A stretch of DNA of 64,000 bases from Clostridiales bacterium (GCA_021203365.1 JAJQBI010000012.1:1-64000), one strand, 5' to 3'. Counted from the first letter of the stretch, positions 28,996 to 39,348 are shown. Notes: generated from the sequence alone by a model not told the origin. Program-made: numbers and translations.

Positions 28996-30753
28996 CTATT
29001 CACAAACCCGAATGATTACATCAGAACCGCCGGCGTCCGAATGAATTTCAAAGGACAGCCGCTCCCCGTAAACCAGATACAGCCGGGCATAGGTGTTCAC
29101 CAGGCCCATTCCTCCGATCTCCATCTCCACATTTTCCCGGTCCACGGAAAGCCTGCGGCGCACATCCGCCAGCTTTTCTTCCATCTCCGCCTTCTTTTCC
29201 TCCGAAAATCCCACCCCGTCGTCGTGCACGTCCAGGGTCCAGCGCCCGGGCCTTCCTTTCCCGGTCACACGGATAAACATAATCCCGGCCTTCCCGGAAT
29301 AGCCGTGAGTAATACAGTTCTCTACAACCTGCTGCAGGACAATCTTCGGAAGCTTCTCCTGCAGAATTTCCCCGGCTATATCAATGGCATATTCCAGCCT
29401 GTGTTCATAGCGATATTTCAGAAGGTTAAAATAAACCTGCAGATATTCCTTTTCCTCACAGATCGTACCCATTTTATCCTTTGTGTTGGTAGAATACCGG
29501 AGCATCTGCCCAAGACTCGCGCAGATATCACAGATACTCTCATCATCCGCCATAATCCCCTTGGCAGAGATAATGTTCAGCACATTGTAAATAAAATGCG
29601 GATTCACCTGAGCCTGGAGAAGGTCCATCTGGGCCTGAAGCTGAAGAATAGATAAATGCTGCTCCCGGTCCACAGAGATCTTCAGACGGTGCATCAGATC
29701 ATCAAAGGAGCAGTACAGCTTCTCGATTTCCACACTTCCGGAGAGTTCCTTCTCATACTCTGTGCTGACAATGGGCACATTTTCCAGATCCGAGGTCTCC
29801 ATCACATGGCCAAGGGTCCGGATGGGCTTCACCAGCTGCCGGGCGGAAACCCGGGAATAGATCAGCGCGAAGAGAAGAAAGGCCACCAGAATCAGAAGAA
29901 CGGGGAAAACCGTTCTCTGTGCAATCAGAATGAACAGATTCATCGGCTGCACCAGCACCACATACCCCTCAATGGCCCCGCACCACACATAGGCGATGGC
30001 CTGGGATGCGTCAAAAAAGGAATCTTCTGAGGTACCTCTCTCCTTTATACGGGCAAAGCAGTCCGTTTCCCCCTCGCCGGTTCCGTCGTACAATACCTCT
30101 CCGTCCCCGTCCAGCAAAAGGACATTGTAGCTTCCGTCATCGGGGAGAAGCATCTCATCCACCTGGGATTTCAGCCACTGCACTTCAATGTACCCCAGGT
30201 TGCTTCCCACCAGCCCCTTAATAGTGGAGAGCACAATCTGGTCATGGCCTCTTCCCCATTCGTCCTCATGGCAGGCCATCAGGACAAAATCACCGGGCAG
30301 AATGTCCAGGATCCCCGGCACATTTTCCCAGTCCGCTTCTGCGTCTGTGGATTCCCCTGTGGCGGTGGTGCTGACAATCACATCCCCCCGCTGATTAAAA
30401 TACAGAGCCCTGTAAAACTGCCGGGAGACAAAATAATTGTTCAGCGTGGTCAGTATGGTGTTATAGGCACTGCTGAAATAACGGGTCTCGTAATCTTCCT
30501 CCTCGCTTCTGGCAAGGGTCTGAATCGCCAGAAGCGTATCCGGGTCTGACAGCAGGATCTGACTCACCGTCTCCGACTGGTCCATAATGCTTTCCACCTG
30601 TTTGGCGGAAACGGCCGCCCCCATGGACAGTCCGTCGCAGATCTCCTCAATATAGGTATTCGCGGAACTGACGCCATAGATACCTCCCATCATCAGCCCG
30701 GCAATTACCCCGAAAATAAGAAAGGTTCTGAGAATTTTATCTTCCAGCTTCAT
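28996..30753 (-). CDS. Sensor histidine kinase (YesM-like, HisKA_7TM/His_kinase type)
   Basis: LLQAQVNPHFIYNVLNIISA H-box and HDDGVGFSEE / GMGLVNTYARLYL ATPase motifs. Confidence 0.93.
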   Translation of the reverse strand: MKLEDKILRTFLIFGVIAGLMMGGIYGVSSANTYIEEICDGLSMGAAVSAKQVESIMDQSETVSQILLSDPDTLLAIQTLARSEEEDYETRYFSSAYNTILTTLNNYFVSRQFYRALYFNQRGDVIVSTTATGESTDAEADWENVPGILDILPGDFVLMACHEDEWGRGHDQIVLSTIKGLVGSNLGYIEVQWLKSQVDEMLLPDDGSYNVLLLDGDGEVLYDGTGEGETDCFARIKERGTSEDSFFDASQAIAYVWCGAIEGYVVLVQPMNLFILIAQRTVFPVLLILVAFLLFALIYSRVSARQLVKPIRTLGHVMETSDLENVPIVSTEYEKELSGSVEIEKLYCSFDDLMHRLKISVDREQHLSILQLQAQMDLLQAQVNPHFIYNVLNIISAKGIMADDESICDICASLGQMLRYSTNTKDKMGTICEEKEYLQVYFNLLKYRYEHRLEYAIDIAGEILQEKLPKIVLQQVVENCITHGYSGKAGIMFIRVTGKGRPGRWTLDVHDDGVGFSEEKKAEMEEKLADVRRRLSVDRENVEMEIGGMGLVNTYARLYLVYGERLSFEIHSDAGGSDVIIRVCE

Positions 30754-30863
30754 AGTCAGATTCCTCCATAAGCCTTCGGGTTTCTAAAGGGAATATAACA
30801 AAAAGCGTGGTTGGAAACAAGGGTTCCCCCTGTTCCCGGCCACACTTTGTCATCTGCAAAAAA

Positions 30864-31691
30864 TCAGCCCTTCACAGCTCCGGCTGTCATGCCCTCTACC
30901 AGCTGTTTGTTAAAGATGATAAATACGATCAGCATTGGGATGGTGATAATAATTACATCGGCAAACAGAAGGTTATAAGAGCTGGAATATTGCCCCATGA
31001 AATTATACAGTGTCAGCTGTACGGTCACGTTTTCACTGCCCGGGAAGAAATACAGCGGGTTGGTAAAGTCATTGAAAATCGTGCAGGCATTAAGAATAAT
31101 GATGGTGGCCGTAACCGGCCTCAGCAGCGGAAAAACAATACTGACGAAAAGCCTTGGAACCGAACTCCCGTCGATCAGGGCCGCCTCCTCCAGCTCTCTT
31201 GGAACGGAGGCCATAAATCCACGGTACAGCATGGTGGTAAAGGGAATCTGCAGACCGATTTCCACCAGAACCATACCAAACATGGTTTTATACAGATGCA
31301 GGAACTGCAGCAGCCAGATGGTCGGCATTACCGCCGCCGGAATCATCAGACCTATCGCGATCAGCGCGTTCAGGGTTCCCATCAGCTTATCTCTCCGGCG
31401 CTGGATTACATATCCGGCCATGGAACCTACCACAATCAGCCCCAGCACGGAAAATAAGGTGAGAAGAATACTGTTTTTAAAAGCCGTCAGGATCTGATAG
31501 TTCTGAGCGGAGAAGGCGTCCACAAAGTTGCTCCACTGAAATTCACTGGGAAGTGAGATATTCAGCAGGTTCGCCTCCGTCCTCTCCTTCAGGGAGTTCA
31601 CCACCATAAACAAAAATGGGATGATAAAGATCACAAACGCTCCGATCAGTCCCAGAATATCGCCGATAAGAGTCGTCACTTTTCTTTTCAT
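30864..31691 (-). CDS. Carbohydrate ABC transporter permease (MalG/LplC-like)
   Basis: EAAxxDG-like loop EEAALIDGSSVPRLFVSIVFPLLRP; RBS before ATG 31691. Confidence 0.92.
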   Translation of the reverse strand: MKRKVTTLIGDILGLIGAFVIFIIPFLFMVVNSLKERTEANLLNISLPSEFQWSNFVDAFSAQNYQILTAFKNSILLTLFSVLGLIVVGSMAGYVIQRRRDKLMGTLNALIAIGLMIPAAVMPTIWLLQFLHLYKTMFGMVLVEIGLQIPFTTMLYRGFMASVPRELEEAALIDGSSVPRLFVSIVFPLLRPVTATIIILNACTIFNDFTNPLYFFPGSENVTVQLTLYNFMGQYSSSYNLLFADVIIITIPMLIVFIIFNKQLVEGMTAGAVKG

Positions 31692-31692
31692 A

Positions 31693-32550
31693 TCACACTT
31701 CCTCCCTACTCTGCAGCCAGTTCTGCAGCGGAATGGCAATGACCGCGATCAGAATGAACATAATCACGTTTCCGGCTGTGGACAGTCCATAGTAGCCGGC
31801 CGCGTATTTTTTGTAAACGATGGAGGCCAGAACGTCTGTGACAAAGCCAGGCCCGCCGCCGGTCATGGTCCAGATCAGATCGAAGCAGCGCATACCGCTG
31901 GTCAGCGCCAGAATAATAACGGAGTTCATAGACGGACGGCACAGAGGAAGGGTGATCTTCATCAGTTCCTGAAAACTGGTGGCGCCGTCGATGGAGGCCG
32001 CCTCATAATAGCTCCTGTCAATGGATGTAATTCCTGCGATATAAATAATGGTGGCCACACCCACGCCCTTCCAGATATCCGTAAAGATTACACTTCCCAG
32101 GGCCAGATGAGTATTTCCCAGCCAGTCGGGACCCGTAATTCCGATCACGGCCAGTGCTTTGTTGATCAGACCCTTGGAGGGATGCATCAGCGCCGTAAAG
32201 GTAATACCCACGGCGATGGTGGAAACAATGTTTGGGAAGAAAGCCACGCTGCGCAGGAAGTTTTTCGTACGGATCCCGCTTGTGAGGAACACCGCAAGCA
32301 AAAATCCAAGAACCACCTTAAAGATACAGGTGGCAGCCGCGTAGATCAGAGTGTTCTTAATACCGATGGTCATGGAATAATCGGAGAAGAACGTCTTAAA
32401 GTTTCGAAGTCCCGCCCAGGACATACCGGTAAACGTCCAGTTCATCAGACTGAAAACGAAGGAGATAAGGATCGGCAGCAGGAAAAAGATGCCGAAGATT
32501 ATCAGGGCAGGAACCACAAACCAGATATTGTATACTCGTTTTTCCTTCAT
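31693..32550 (-). CDS. Carbohydrate ABC transporter permease (MalF/LplB-like)
   Basis: YYEAASIDGATSFQELMKITLPLCRP loop. Confidence 0.92.
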   Translation of the reverse strand: MKEKRVYNIWFVVPALIIFGIFFLLPILISFVFSLMNWTFTGMSWAGLRNFKTFFSDYSMTIGIKNTLIYAAATCIFKVVLGFLLAVFLTSGIRTKNFLRSVAFFPNIVSTIAVGITFTALMHPSKGLINKALAVIGITGPDWLGNTHLALGSVIFTDIWKGVGVATIIYIAGITSIDRSYYEAASIDGATSFQELMKITLPLCRPSMNSVIILALTSGMRCFDLIWTMTGGGPGFVTDVLASIVYKKYAAGYYGLSTAGNVIMFILIAVIAIPLQNWLQSREEV

Positions 32551-32611
32551 GATATCCTCCTTGTAAAAAGGCGGAAAGCCTTCCGGATTTTCACAGGCCG
32601 GAATGATTCCC

Positions 32612-32703
32612 CATAATCAGAAGCCAGATGGACTTCTGCCCTGTGGTTTTGCATGAAAAGGGCGTGTGTGCTCCACACGCCCTGTCACACATTCCTGATT
32701 ATG
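32612..32703 (-). other. Structured intercistronic region between binding protein and permease
   Basis: Outer arms CATAATCAG (32612-32620)/CTGATTATG (32695-32703); hairpins CAGAAG/CTTCTG (32618-32638) and AGGGCGTGTG/CACACGCCCT (32659-32683). Confidence 0.5.
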
Positions 32704-32770
32704 TATGTTTTTCGGTCCGCTTACCTTCCGGTGCGTCTCCGCCAGTCTCCCTTATAAGGGAAAAATCTTT

Positions 32771-34108
32771 CTACTGCGCCCACTCATAGCCCAGCTGCTG
32801 TGCCTGCAGCAGGCAGTCAGAATCATATTTCGCCGCAGCTTCCTCCGCGGTGGTCTGACCGGAGCCGGCTTCCTGGGTGATCTGCATGCAGTTGGATCCC
32901 TTGATATCGGTAAGGAATTCCATTGCAAGACCGGTCATACCGGAATCAAAATAGGCCTGCATGTCTTCCGCAACCGCCGGATAAGCGTTGTCCGGAAGCT
33001 CATATCCGTTGATGCAGTACGGGCCGTCGGGAAGGATGGTCTCTGTGTAGCAGTCAAGAGCTTCGTCAGAGATGTAGAATTCCATGAAGCGAAGAGCCGC
33101 GTCATAGTTTTCGCTGTTCTTGTTCAGATACAGGGAAGTGGGCATCCAGGTGGTCAGATAGGTGTCGCCCTCTGTGGCCGGAATCGCGAAAACGCCGATG
33201 CTGCTGTTGTCGCCGTAAAGCTCATAAATGTTGGAGAGCGCCTGGGTCAGGCAGATCCAGTGCGCGCCGTCGCCGTTGTAGATCATATCGCAGGCGTCGT
33301 CGTAGGAGGTTGCCAGATAATCGCTGTTGTAGTACGGATTCAGGTCTACGCATTTCTGGAAGGAGGCAAGAGCGTACTCATTTCCCGCGTAGGTATCCTC
33401 GCCGTTGGTCAGGTTGGTTGCAAAGTCAGGATCCAGAGCCATCAGGTTTGCGTTGTCGCCAAGGAAAACAACCTGGGTGGTCCAGCTGTCCGCGAAGGAG
33501 CCGATTACAGCCGTCTCTCCTGCATCCTGCAGAACCTGGCAGTTCTCAAGGAACTCATCCCATGTGGTGGGAACCTCAAGCCCATATTCCTCATAAATGT
33601 CCTTGTTGTACATTACCGCGCCGGCCTGAGAAGCACAGGCAGGAACTCCATAGAGAGCGTCGTTAACGGTAACCGTAGACGCATAGGTAGCATCCAGACG
33701 GCTTGCGATCCACTCATCATCGGAAAGATCCGCGAAATACTCAGACGGATTCAGAGCGGAAAGAAGAGCGCCGGAGTTGTACGCGCAGATGTCGGTCATA
33801 TCTCCGGAGGCAAGACGGGTCTTTACAAGATTGTCGCCGTCGGTGCCGCCCACACGGTACTCAACCTCCACGGTGATGCCCAGCTTTTCCTTGGCCAGAT
33901 CGCATACGGCCAGAAGTCCGGCATCCGTCATGTCTGTATCGATCATCAGGGTGATGGTTGCCTCTTCATACTCCCACTCCGGCTCCGCAACGCTCTCAGC
34001 GGCCTCGCCGTCAGAAGCGGTGGCGTCCTCCGCGCTTACAGATACCGCGGACAGACCCATGGACGTAACCATGGCTGCGGTCAGCAAAACTGCCAGTTGT
34101 TTTTTCAT
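32771..34108 (-). CDS. Extracellular solute-binding protein of carbohydrate ABC transporter
   Basis: Sec signal peptide, family 1 SBP pattern (YNKDIYEEYGLEVPTTWDEFLENCQVL), next to permeases. Confidence 0.92.
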   Translation of the reverse strand: MKKQLAVLLTAAMVTSMGLSAVSVSAEDATASDGEAAESVAEPEWEYEEATITLMIDTDMTDAGLLAVCDLAKEKLGITVEVEYRVGGTDGDNLVKTRLASGDMTDICAYNSGALLSALNPSEYFADLSDDEWIASRLDATYASTVTVNDALYGVPACASQAGAVMYNKDIYEEYGLEVPTTWDEFLENCQVLQDAGETAVIGSFADSWTTQVVFLGDNANLMALDPDFATNLTNGEDTYAGNEYALASFQKCVDLNPYYNSDYLATSYDDACDMIYNGDGAHWICLTQALSNIYELYGDNSSIGVFAIPATEGDTYLTTWMPTSLYLNKNSENYDAALRFMEFYISDEALDCYTETILPDGPYCINGYELPDNAYPAVAEDMQAYFDSGMTGLAMEFLTDIKGSNCMQITQEAGSGQTTAEEAAAKYDSDCLLQAQQLGYEWAQ

Positions 34109-34423
34109 AGTGTGATTCCTCCTTTTTCTGAAATGCAGGGCATACTTCCGGCAAATTGCACACGCTCATGCCGGGTGGTTTCCCAGGCCTCTGCCCCGCA
34201 CGTTTACTATGGGAAGTTACAGATATCATAACGTAATTTTTGTCCCGGAAACATGGATTTTTTAGTCAAATTGCATTGATTTTTTTTAATTTCCCTCCCA
34301 GGCTTGTGTAAATTACATGGATTTTTCAATCACGGCCCATGGAAAAATCCTTCATTTTTCTTTCCCTTCTTGACTTCGGAGGAAGAAAATGTTTTGCTTT
34401 ATTTAATATTGGAGGGATGACCA

Positions 34424-35095
34424 TTGAAAAAAGAGAAAACCTCAGAGGTAACCAGAGAGCTTCGCCGGGAACAGCGGGCACGGGATCTTGAAACCATCCG
34501 CAGCCTTCACGGATTTCGAAAACTGCAGCACATTCTCATCTATTACCGGATTGAGCTTTCCATTGTATTTGGCTCCGTCTTTGTGGTAATCGCCCTGATT
34601 TATTCGGTACGCCAGGGTTCCATTCCCACAGACCTGTATTTTTCCCTTTTTACGGGAAGCACCCAGGACTACACCCAATGGGCGGATTCTCTTCTGGCCC
34701 AGATGGAGGATGCCGGGGAGCTGAATGTGGAGTGGGTGCAGAGCACCTATTTTACAGAGGGAAGCGTTTTGTCCGGAAATGATGAGAGCTACCTTTCCAC
34801 GAGAATCGGGGTTCATGAACTGGACCTGATCATCAGTACAGAAGAGCTTTACGAGTATATGCTGGAGCTGGAGGTCCTGCTCCCCCTGACAGAAATTCTC
34901 ACGGAGGAAGAGATGCAGGCCTGGTCGGACGCTGTGGTCTGCACACAGGACGGCACCGCCTGGGGGCTGCTCCTCACAGAAGAACAGTTTCCGGAAGCGG
35001 CGGAGGAAGATTATTATGTATATTTCTGCAGCACCGGGGAAAATACGGAAAACGCCCATCAGCTTCTTCAGATTCTGATGAATACGTCTTCCTGA
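34424..35095 (+). CDS. Hypothetical single-TM protein with extracytoplasmic domain, TTG start
   Basis: GGAGGG RBS before TTG 34424; TM YYRIELSIVFGSVFVVIALIYSV; followed by terminator. Confidence 0.75.
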   Translation: MKKEKTSEVTRELRREQRARDLETIRSLHGFRKLQHILIYYRIELSIVFGSVFVVIALIYSVRQGSIPTDLYFSLFTGSTQDYTQWADSLLAQMEDAGELNVEWVQSTYFTEGSVLSGNDESYLSTRIGVHELDLIISTEELYEYMLELEVLLPLTEILTEEEMQAWSDAVVCTQDGTAWGLLLTEEQFPEAAEEDYYVYFCSTGENTENAHQLLQILMNTSS

Positions 35096-35165
35096 CCCTC
35101 TCCGGAGGAGATTCAAAGACCCGGGGATCTGAAGCCCGGAATATGGAGCCGGAACGCGAACCGGT

Positions 35166-35211
35166 AAAAAAAGGTACACCCTCCGGAAAATCCGGCGGTG
35201 TACCTTTTTTT
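35166..35211 (+). terminator. Terminator (GGTACACC...GGTGTACCTTTTTT)
   Basis: Inverted repeat with T-run. Confidence 0.8.
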
Positions 35212-35292
35212 CGCAGAAACCCATGAGGATGCCCGGATTTCCCGAGGGGCCTCCTGTAAATGTCCGCACCTCACGCTCTCATATTCCCTGCG

Positions 35293-36570
35293 TTACTCAA
35301 TGTCCCGAAAATGGAAGGAGCGTCTCCCTTTGGCGTAATCTCCCACAATATGTCCGTCCCCGAACAGCTTATATTTATAGGTAACCAGTCCTTCCAGCCC
35401 CACAGGTCCGCGGGCATGGATCTTGCCGGTGCTGATTCCCACTTCCGCACCAAAGCCGTAGCGGAAGCCGTCTGCGAACCGGGTGGAGCAGTTCTGGTAA
35501 ACACCCGCGGAATCCACCAGCTGCATAAATCTTTCCGCCGTACCCCTGTTTTCCGTGAGAATGGAATCGGTGTGGTGAGAGCCGAACCGGTTGATATGGG
35601 CGATGGCCTCCTCCACATTGTCCACCAGCTTCACGGAAAGAATCAGATCCAGGTATTCCCGGAAATCCTTTTCCTCGATGGTTTCCGCCTGGATGATATC
35701 CGTCACCTCTTTTGTCCCGCGAAGCTTTACCCCCTCCGCCCTGAGAGCGCAGGCAAGCTCCGGGAGGAAGTCCCCGGCGATTTCCCTGTGTACAAGCAGG
35801 GTTTCCACCGCATTACAGGCGGCTGTATACTGGGTTTTGGCATCCACAATGACAGGAATGGCCTTCTGAAGATCTGCGTCCCGATCCACATAGATATGGC
35901 AAAGTCCATCGGCATGGCCCATAACCGGGATCTTCGTGTGATCCATAATGTACTGCACAAACCTGTTGGAGCCTCTGGGAATCAGCAGGTCCACACTTCC
36001 ATGGCACTCCAGCAGCTCGTCGATCTCACTGTGCTGCTCCGCCTGCAAAAGGCATCCCTCCGGAAGCCCTGCCTTCACTGCGCTGTCATAGATCAGCCGG
36101 AACAGAACCCGATTGGTATGGGCCGTCTCCTTTCCGCCCTTGAGGACCGCACAGTTTCCGCTTTTAATACAAAGAGAGGAAATCTGCACCAGAGCATCCG
36201 GCCGCGCTTCAAAAATCACACCGATCACTCCGATGGGACAGCTGACCCGGTACAGGGTCAGGCCTTCGTCCAGCTCTCTGGCCAGGGAAACCTTTCCCAC
36301 AGGGTCCGGCAGACCGATCAGCTGTTCAATGCCGGCGGTCACGTCCTCCAGCTTTCCCGGATCAAACTTCAGGCGCTTCATAACCGCAGCGCTGATTCCC
36401 GTCTGCTCCGCCAGATCCATATCCTGTTTATTTGCCTGAAAGATCTCCTCCGAATGCTCCCGAAGGGTATCCGCAATCCGGGAGAGCGCCTGATTCCTGG
36501 TTTCCACAGAAGAAGCCGCCAGATAGGGGGCCACTGCCTTCATGTTCCGCACATCTTCTTTTATACTCAT
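35293..36570 (-). CDS. proA: Glutamate-5-semialdehyde dehydrogenase
   Basis: ProA signatures (PIGVIGVIFEARPDALVQISSLCIKSGNCAVLKGGKE). Confidence 0.96.
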   Translation of the reverse strand: MSIKEDVRNMKAVAPYLAASSVETRNQALSRIADTLREHSEEIFQANKQDMDLAEQTGISAAVMKRLKFDPGKLEDVTAGIEQLIGLPDPVGKVSLARELDEGLTLYRVSCPIGVIGVIFEARPDALVQISSLCIKSGNCAVLKGGKETAHTNRVLFRLIYDSAVKAGLPEGCLLQAEQHSEIDELLECHGSVDLLIPRGSNRFVQYIMDHTKIPVMGHADGLCHIYVDRDADLQKAIPVIVDAKTQYTAACNAVETLLVHREIAGDFLPELACALRAEGVKLRGTKEVTDIIQAETIEEKDFREYLDLILSVKLVDNVEEAIAHINRFGSHHTDSILTENRGTAERFMQLVDSAGVYQNCSTRFADGFRYGFGAEVGISTGKIHARGPVGLEGLVTYKYKLFGDGHIVGDYAKGRRSFHFRDIE

Positions 36571-36628
36571 AGTCCGCTCCTCTCACATAACACCGCTTTT
36601 TTCGAAATCCCCGGCTGTACCGCGGACT

Positions 36629-37324
36629 TTATCCCTTTTGTTTCAGAAAAGCCTCCGCAATCAGCATGTCCTCCGGGGTTGTAATCTTAATATTCCGGTA
36701 AGAGCCTTCGGACAGCCGCACCCGCACGCCGGTTTCCTGCTCGGCCACCATGGCGTCGTCTGTAATTCCGGTTCTGTCCTTCCCCTGTATCTTCTCATAG
36801 GCCTCCCGGATCAAAGAATAACGGAAAACCTGCGGGGTCTGTATGATCCAGGTTTTTTTCCGGTCCGGTGTCTCCTCCACACAGCCGGAAGAATCCGCCA
36901 GCTTCACCGTATCCTTGGAGGGCATGCCCGCCACACAGGCGCCGCTCTCCCGCACCCCCGCAAGGGCTCTTTCCAGAATTGCCTCCGTGACAAAGGGCCT
37001 GGCGCCGTCATGGATAAACACATACTCCGTATCCCGGCAGGCCAGAAGCCCCTGGTAAACCGAGTCATACCGTTCCTCTCCGCCCGGGATCACCTGACGC
37101 ACCTTGGTAAATCCGTATTTCCTTACAATCTTTTCCTCACAGTACGCCACCTGTTCTCTGCCGGTTACCAGGAGAATATCCCGGATAAAGGGGCATTCCT
37201 GAAAGCACTCCAGAGAATAAAAAATCACCGGCCGGCCCCCCAGCTCCAGAAACTGCTTCTGAATCCGGCTGTTCATTCTTTTTCCCTGGCCGGCCGCCAG
37301 CACAATTGCCGTACATCGCTCCAT
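36629..37324 (-). CDS. ispD: 2-C-methyl-D-erythritol 4-phosphate cytidylyltransferase
   Basis: AIVLAAGQGKRMNSRIQKQFLELGGRPV; VFIHDGARPFV. Confidence 0.94.
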   Translation of the reverse strand: MERCTAIVLAAGQGKRMNSRIQKQFLELGGRPVIFYSLECFQECPFIRDILLVTGREQVAYCEEKIVRKYGFTKVRQVIPGGEERYDSVYQGLLACRDTEYVFIHDGARPFVTEAILERALAGVRESGACVAGMPSKDTVKLADSSGCVEETPDRKKTWIIQTPQVFRYSLIREAYEKIQGKDRTGITDDAMVAEQETGVRVRLSEGSYRNIKITTPEDMLIAEAFLKQKG

Positions 37325-37366
37325 CCCCGTCCCTCCTGACCATTTATCCGAAAAACCTTCCGGTTT

Positions 37367-38386
37367 TTATCTCTCTCCCAGACGCAGATTGGGAATGGCA
37401 TTCAGATCCCACCCGTGCCGGGTTCCCTTTACAAACTCATAATAAGCGGCGGCGCCGATCATGGCCGCGTTGTCTGTACAGAGAATGGGGGACGGACGGT
37501 AAAACCGGTACCCTCTCTTGTCACAGGCCCGGCTCATGGCCTCCCGCAGTGTGCCGTTGGAGGCCACACCCCCTGCGATGGCAATTTTCTTCATGTGATA
37601 ATCCCGGGCCGCAGCCATGGTGTGCTCCACCAGCACATCCACCACCGCCCTCTGAAAGGAGGCCGCCAGGTCCGCCCGGTTCACTTCCTCCCCCTTCATC
37701 TTCGCACTGTTCAGATAATTCAGAACCGCAGATTTCACTCCGCTGAAGCTGAAGTCATAGGGACTGTCCTCAATTTTCGCCCGGGGAAACCAGATGGCCT
37801 GATCGTTTCCCTCTCTGGAGAGCCGGTCAATCTTCGGACCGCCGGGATATCCAAGACCAATGGCCCGGGCCACCTTGTCAAAGGCCTCCCCCGCAGCGTC
37901 ATCCCGGGTTCTTCCCAGAATCTCAAATTCCCCGTAATCCTTCACAATCACCAGGTGCGTATGTCCCCCGGACACAATCAGGCAGAGAAACGGCGGCTCC
38001 AGATCCGGGTTCTCGATATAGTTGGCCGACACATGTCCTTCAATGTGGTGTACACCCACCAGGGGAAGCTTTTTCGCGTAGGCGATGGCCTTGGCCTCCG
38101 CCACACCCACCAGAAGCGCCCCCACCAGCCCCGGACCGTAAGTCACTCCCACCGCGTCCAGGTCGTCCAGGGTAACTCCCCCGTCCCTCAGCGCCTCCTC
38201 AATCACCGGATTGATTTTCTCGATATGCTTCCTGGAGGCGATCTCCGGAACCACGCCACCGTACAGCTTATGCAGATCGATCTGGGAGGAGATCACACTG
38301 GAAAGGACCGTTCTCCCGTTTTTTACCACCGCGGCCGCCGTCTCGTCACAGGAGCTCTCAATGGCAAGAATCAAGATATCTTTCAT
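37367..38386 (-). CDS. tsaD: tRNA N6-adenosine threonylcarbamoyltransferase
   Basis: [35 protein letters not shown]. Confidence 0.97.
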   Translation of the reverse strand: MKDILILAIESSCDETAAAVVKNGRTVLSSVISSQIDLHKLYGGVVPEIASRKHIEKINPVIEEALRDGGVTLDDLDAVGVTYGPGLVGALLVGVAEAKAIAYAKKLPLVGVHHIEGHVSANYIENPDLEPPFLCLIVSGGHTHLVIVKDYGEFEILGRTRDDAAGEAFDKVARAIGLGYPGGPKIDRLSREGNDQAIWFPRAKIEDSPYDFSFSGVKSAVLNYLNSAKMKGEEVNRADLAASFQRAVVDVLVEHTMAAARDYHMKKIAIAGGVASNGTLREAMSRACDKRGYRFYRPSPILCTDNAAMIGAAAYYEFVKGTRHGWDLNAIPNLRLGER

Positions 38387-39318
38387 ATTTCACAGGCTTC
38401 CTTTCCCGAATCCTCTTCGAAATTCAGTTCCACGCTTTTTCCGTCCCGGCCGGCCACGGCCTTTGGAAAGATCTCCCGGACCGGTTTCATAAAATCCTCC
38501 GGATAGATCAGCGATGGGCTGTAATGGGTCAGCCACATCTCCCCGACCCCTGCCTCCCGGGCCAGAAGGGCGGCTTCCCGGAAGGTCATGTGTTTATAAT
38601 CCCTGGCCTTCGCCTCCTTGTCGTCCTCCCCGTACATTCCCTCACAGATAAAAAGGTCCGCCCCCGCCGCATTCCGGCGGATGGACTCTGTGGGACGGGT
38701 GTCCGTCGTATAAGTCAGCTTAATGCCTTTCCTGGGCGGGCCCAGAACCATATCCGGAGTGTACACTCTGCCGTCCATCTCCACGGTTTTCCCCTTTTGA
38801 AGAGGGTTCCACAGCCGCAGGGGAATCCCCTGAGCCCGGGCGTTTTCCGGGGAAAATTTCCCCTGGCGGAGAATCTCCAGCGTATATCCATAGCACAGCA
38901 CATTGTGGTTCACTTTAAAGGCCGTGATCCGGTAGCCGCTTAGCTCCAGCACCTCCTCCGGCTTCGTAATTTCAATAAAATTCAGTTCAAAGGGAAGCTC
39001 CGGGGCAATCACCCGCAGGGCGCTCACCACCCGCTCAAGGCCCCGGGGGCCCACCAGAGTCAGGGGATTTTTGCGGTCCGCATTTCCCATGGTGAGAAGC
39101 AGCCCCGGTAGCCCGCTGATGTGATCCCCATGGTAGTGCGTGAAACAGATCACATCTATGGGCTTAAAGCTCCAGCCCTTTTCCCGGATGGCAATCTGCG
39201 TGCCTTCCCCGCAGTCGATGAGCAGACTGCTCCCGTTATACCGGGTCATCAGCGCCGTCAGCCATCGCTTCGGCAGCGGCATCATCCCTCCGGTTCCCAA
39301 CAAACATACATCCAGCAT
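38383..39318 (-). CDS. rnz: Ribonuclease Z
   Basis: [59 protein letters not shown]. Confidence 0.93.
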   Translation of the reverse strand: MLDVCLLGTGGMMPLPKRWLTALMTRYNGSSLLIDCGEGTQIAIREKGWSFKPIDVICFTHYHGDHISGLPGLLLTMGNADRKNPLTLVGPRGLERVVSALRVIAPELPFELNFIEITKPEEVLELSGYRITAFKVNHNVLCYGYTLEILRQGKFSPENARAQGIPLRLWNPLQKGKTVEMDGRVYTPDMVLGPPRKGIKLTYTTDTRPTESIRRNAAGADLFICEGMYGEDDKEAKARDYKHMTFREAALLAREAGVGEMWLTHYSPSLIYPEDFMKPVREIFPKAVAGRDGKSVELNFEEDSGKEACEI

Positions 39319-39348
39319 AAAACCTTCCTCGTCTATTCTCTTTTTCTG

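Noticed and set aside
32705-34231. 508-aa ORF on + strand
   Set aside because: Antisense shadow of the sugar-binding protein gene; spans the intergenic hairpin region and has no RBS.
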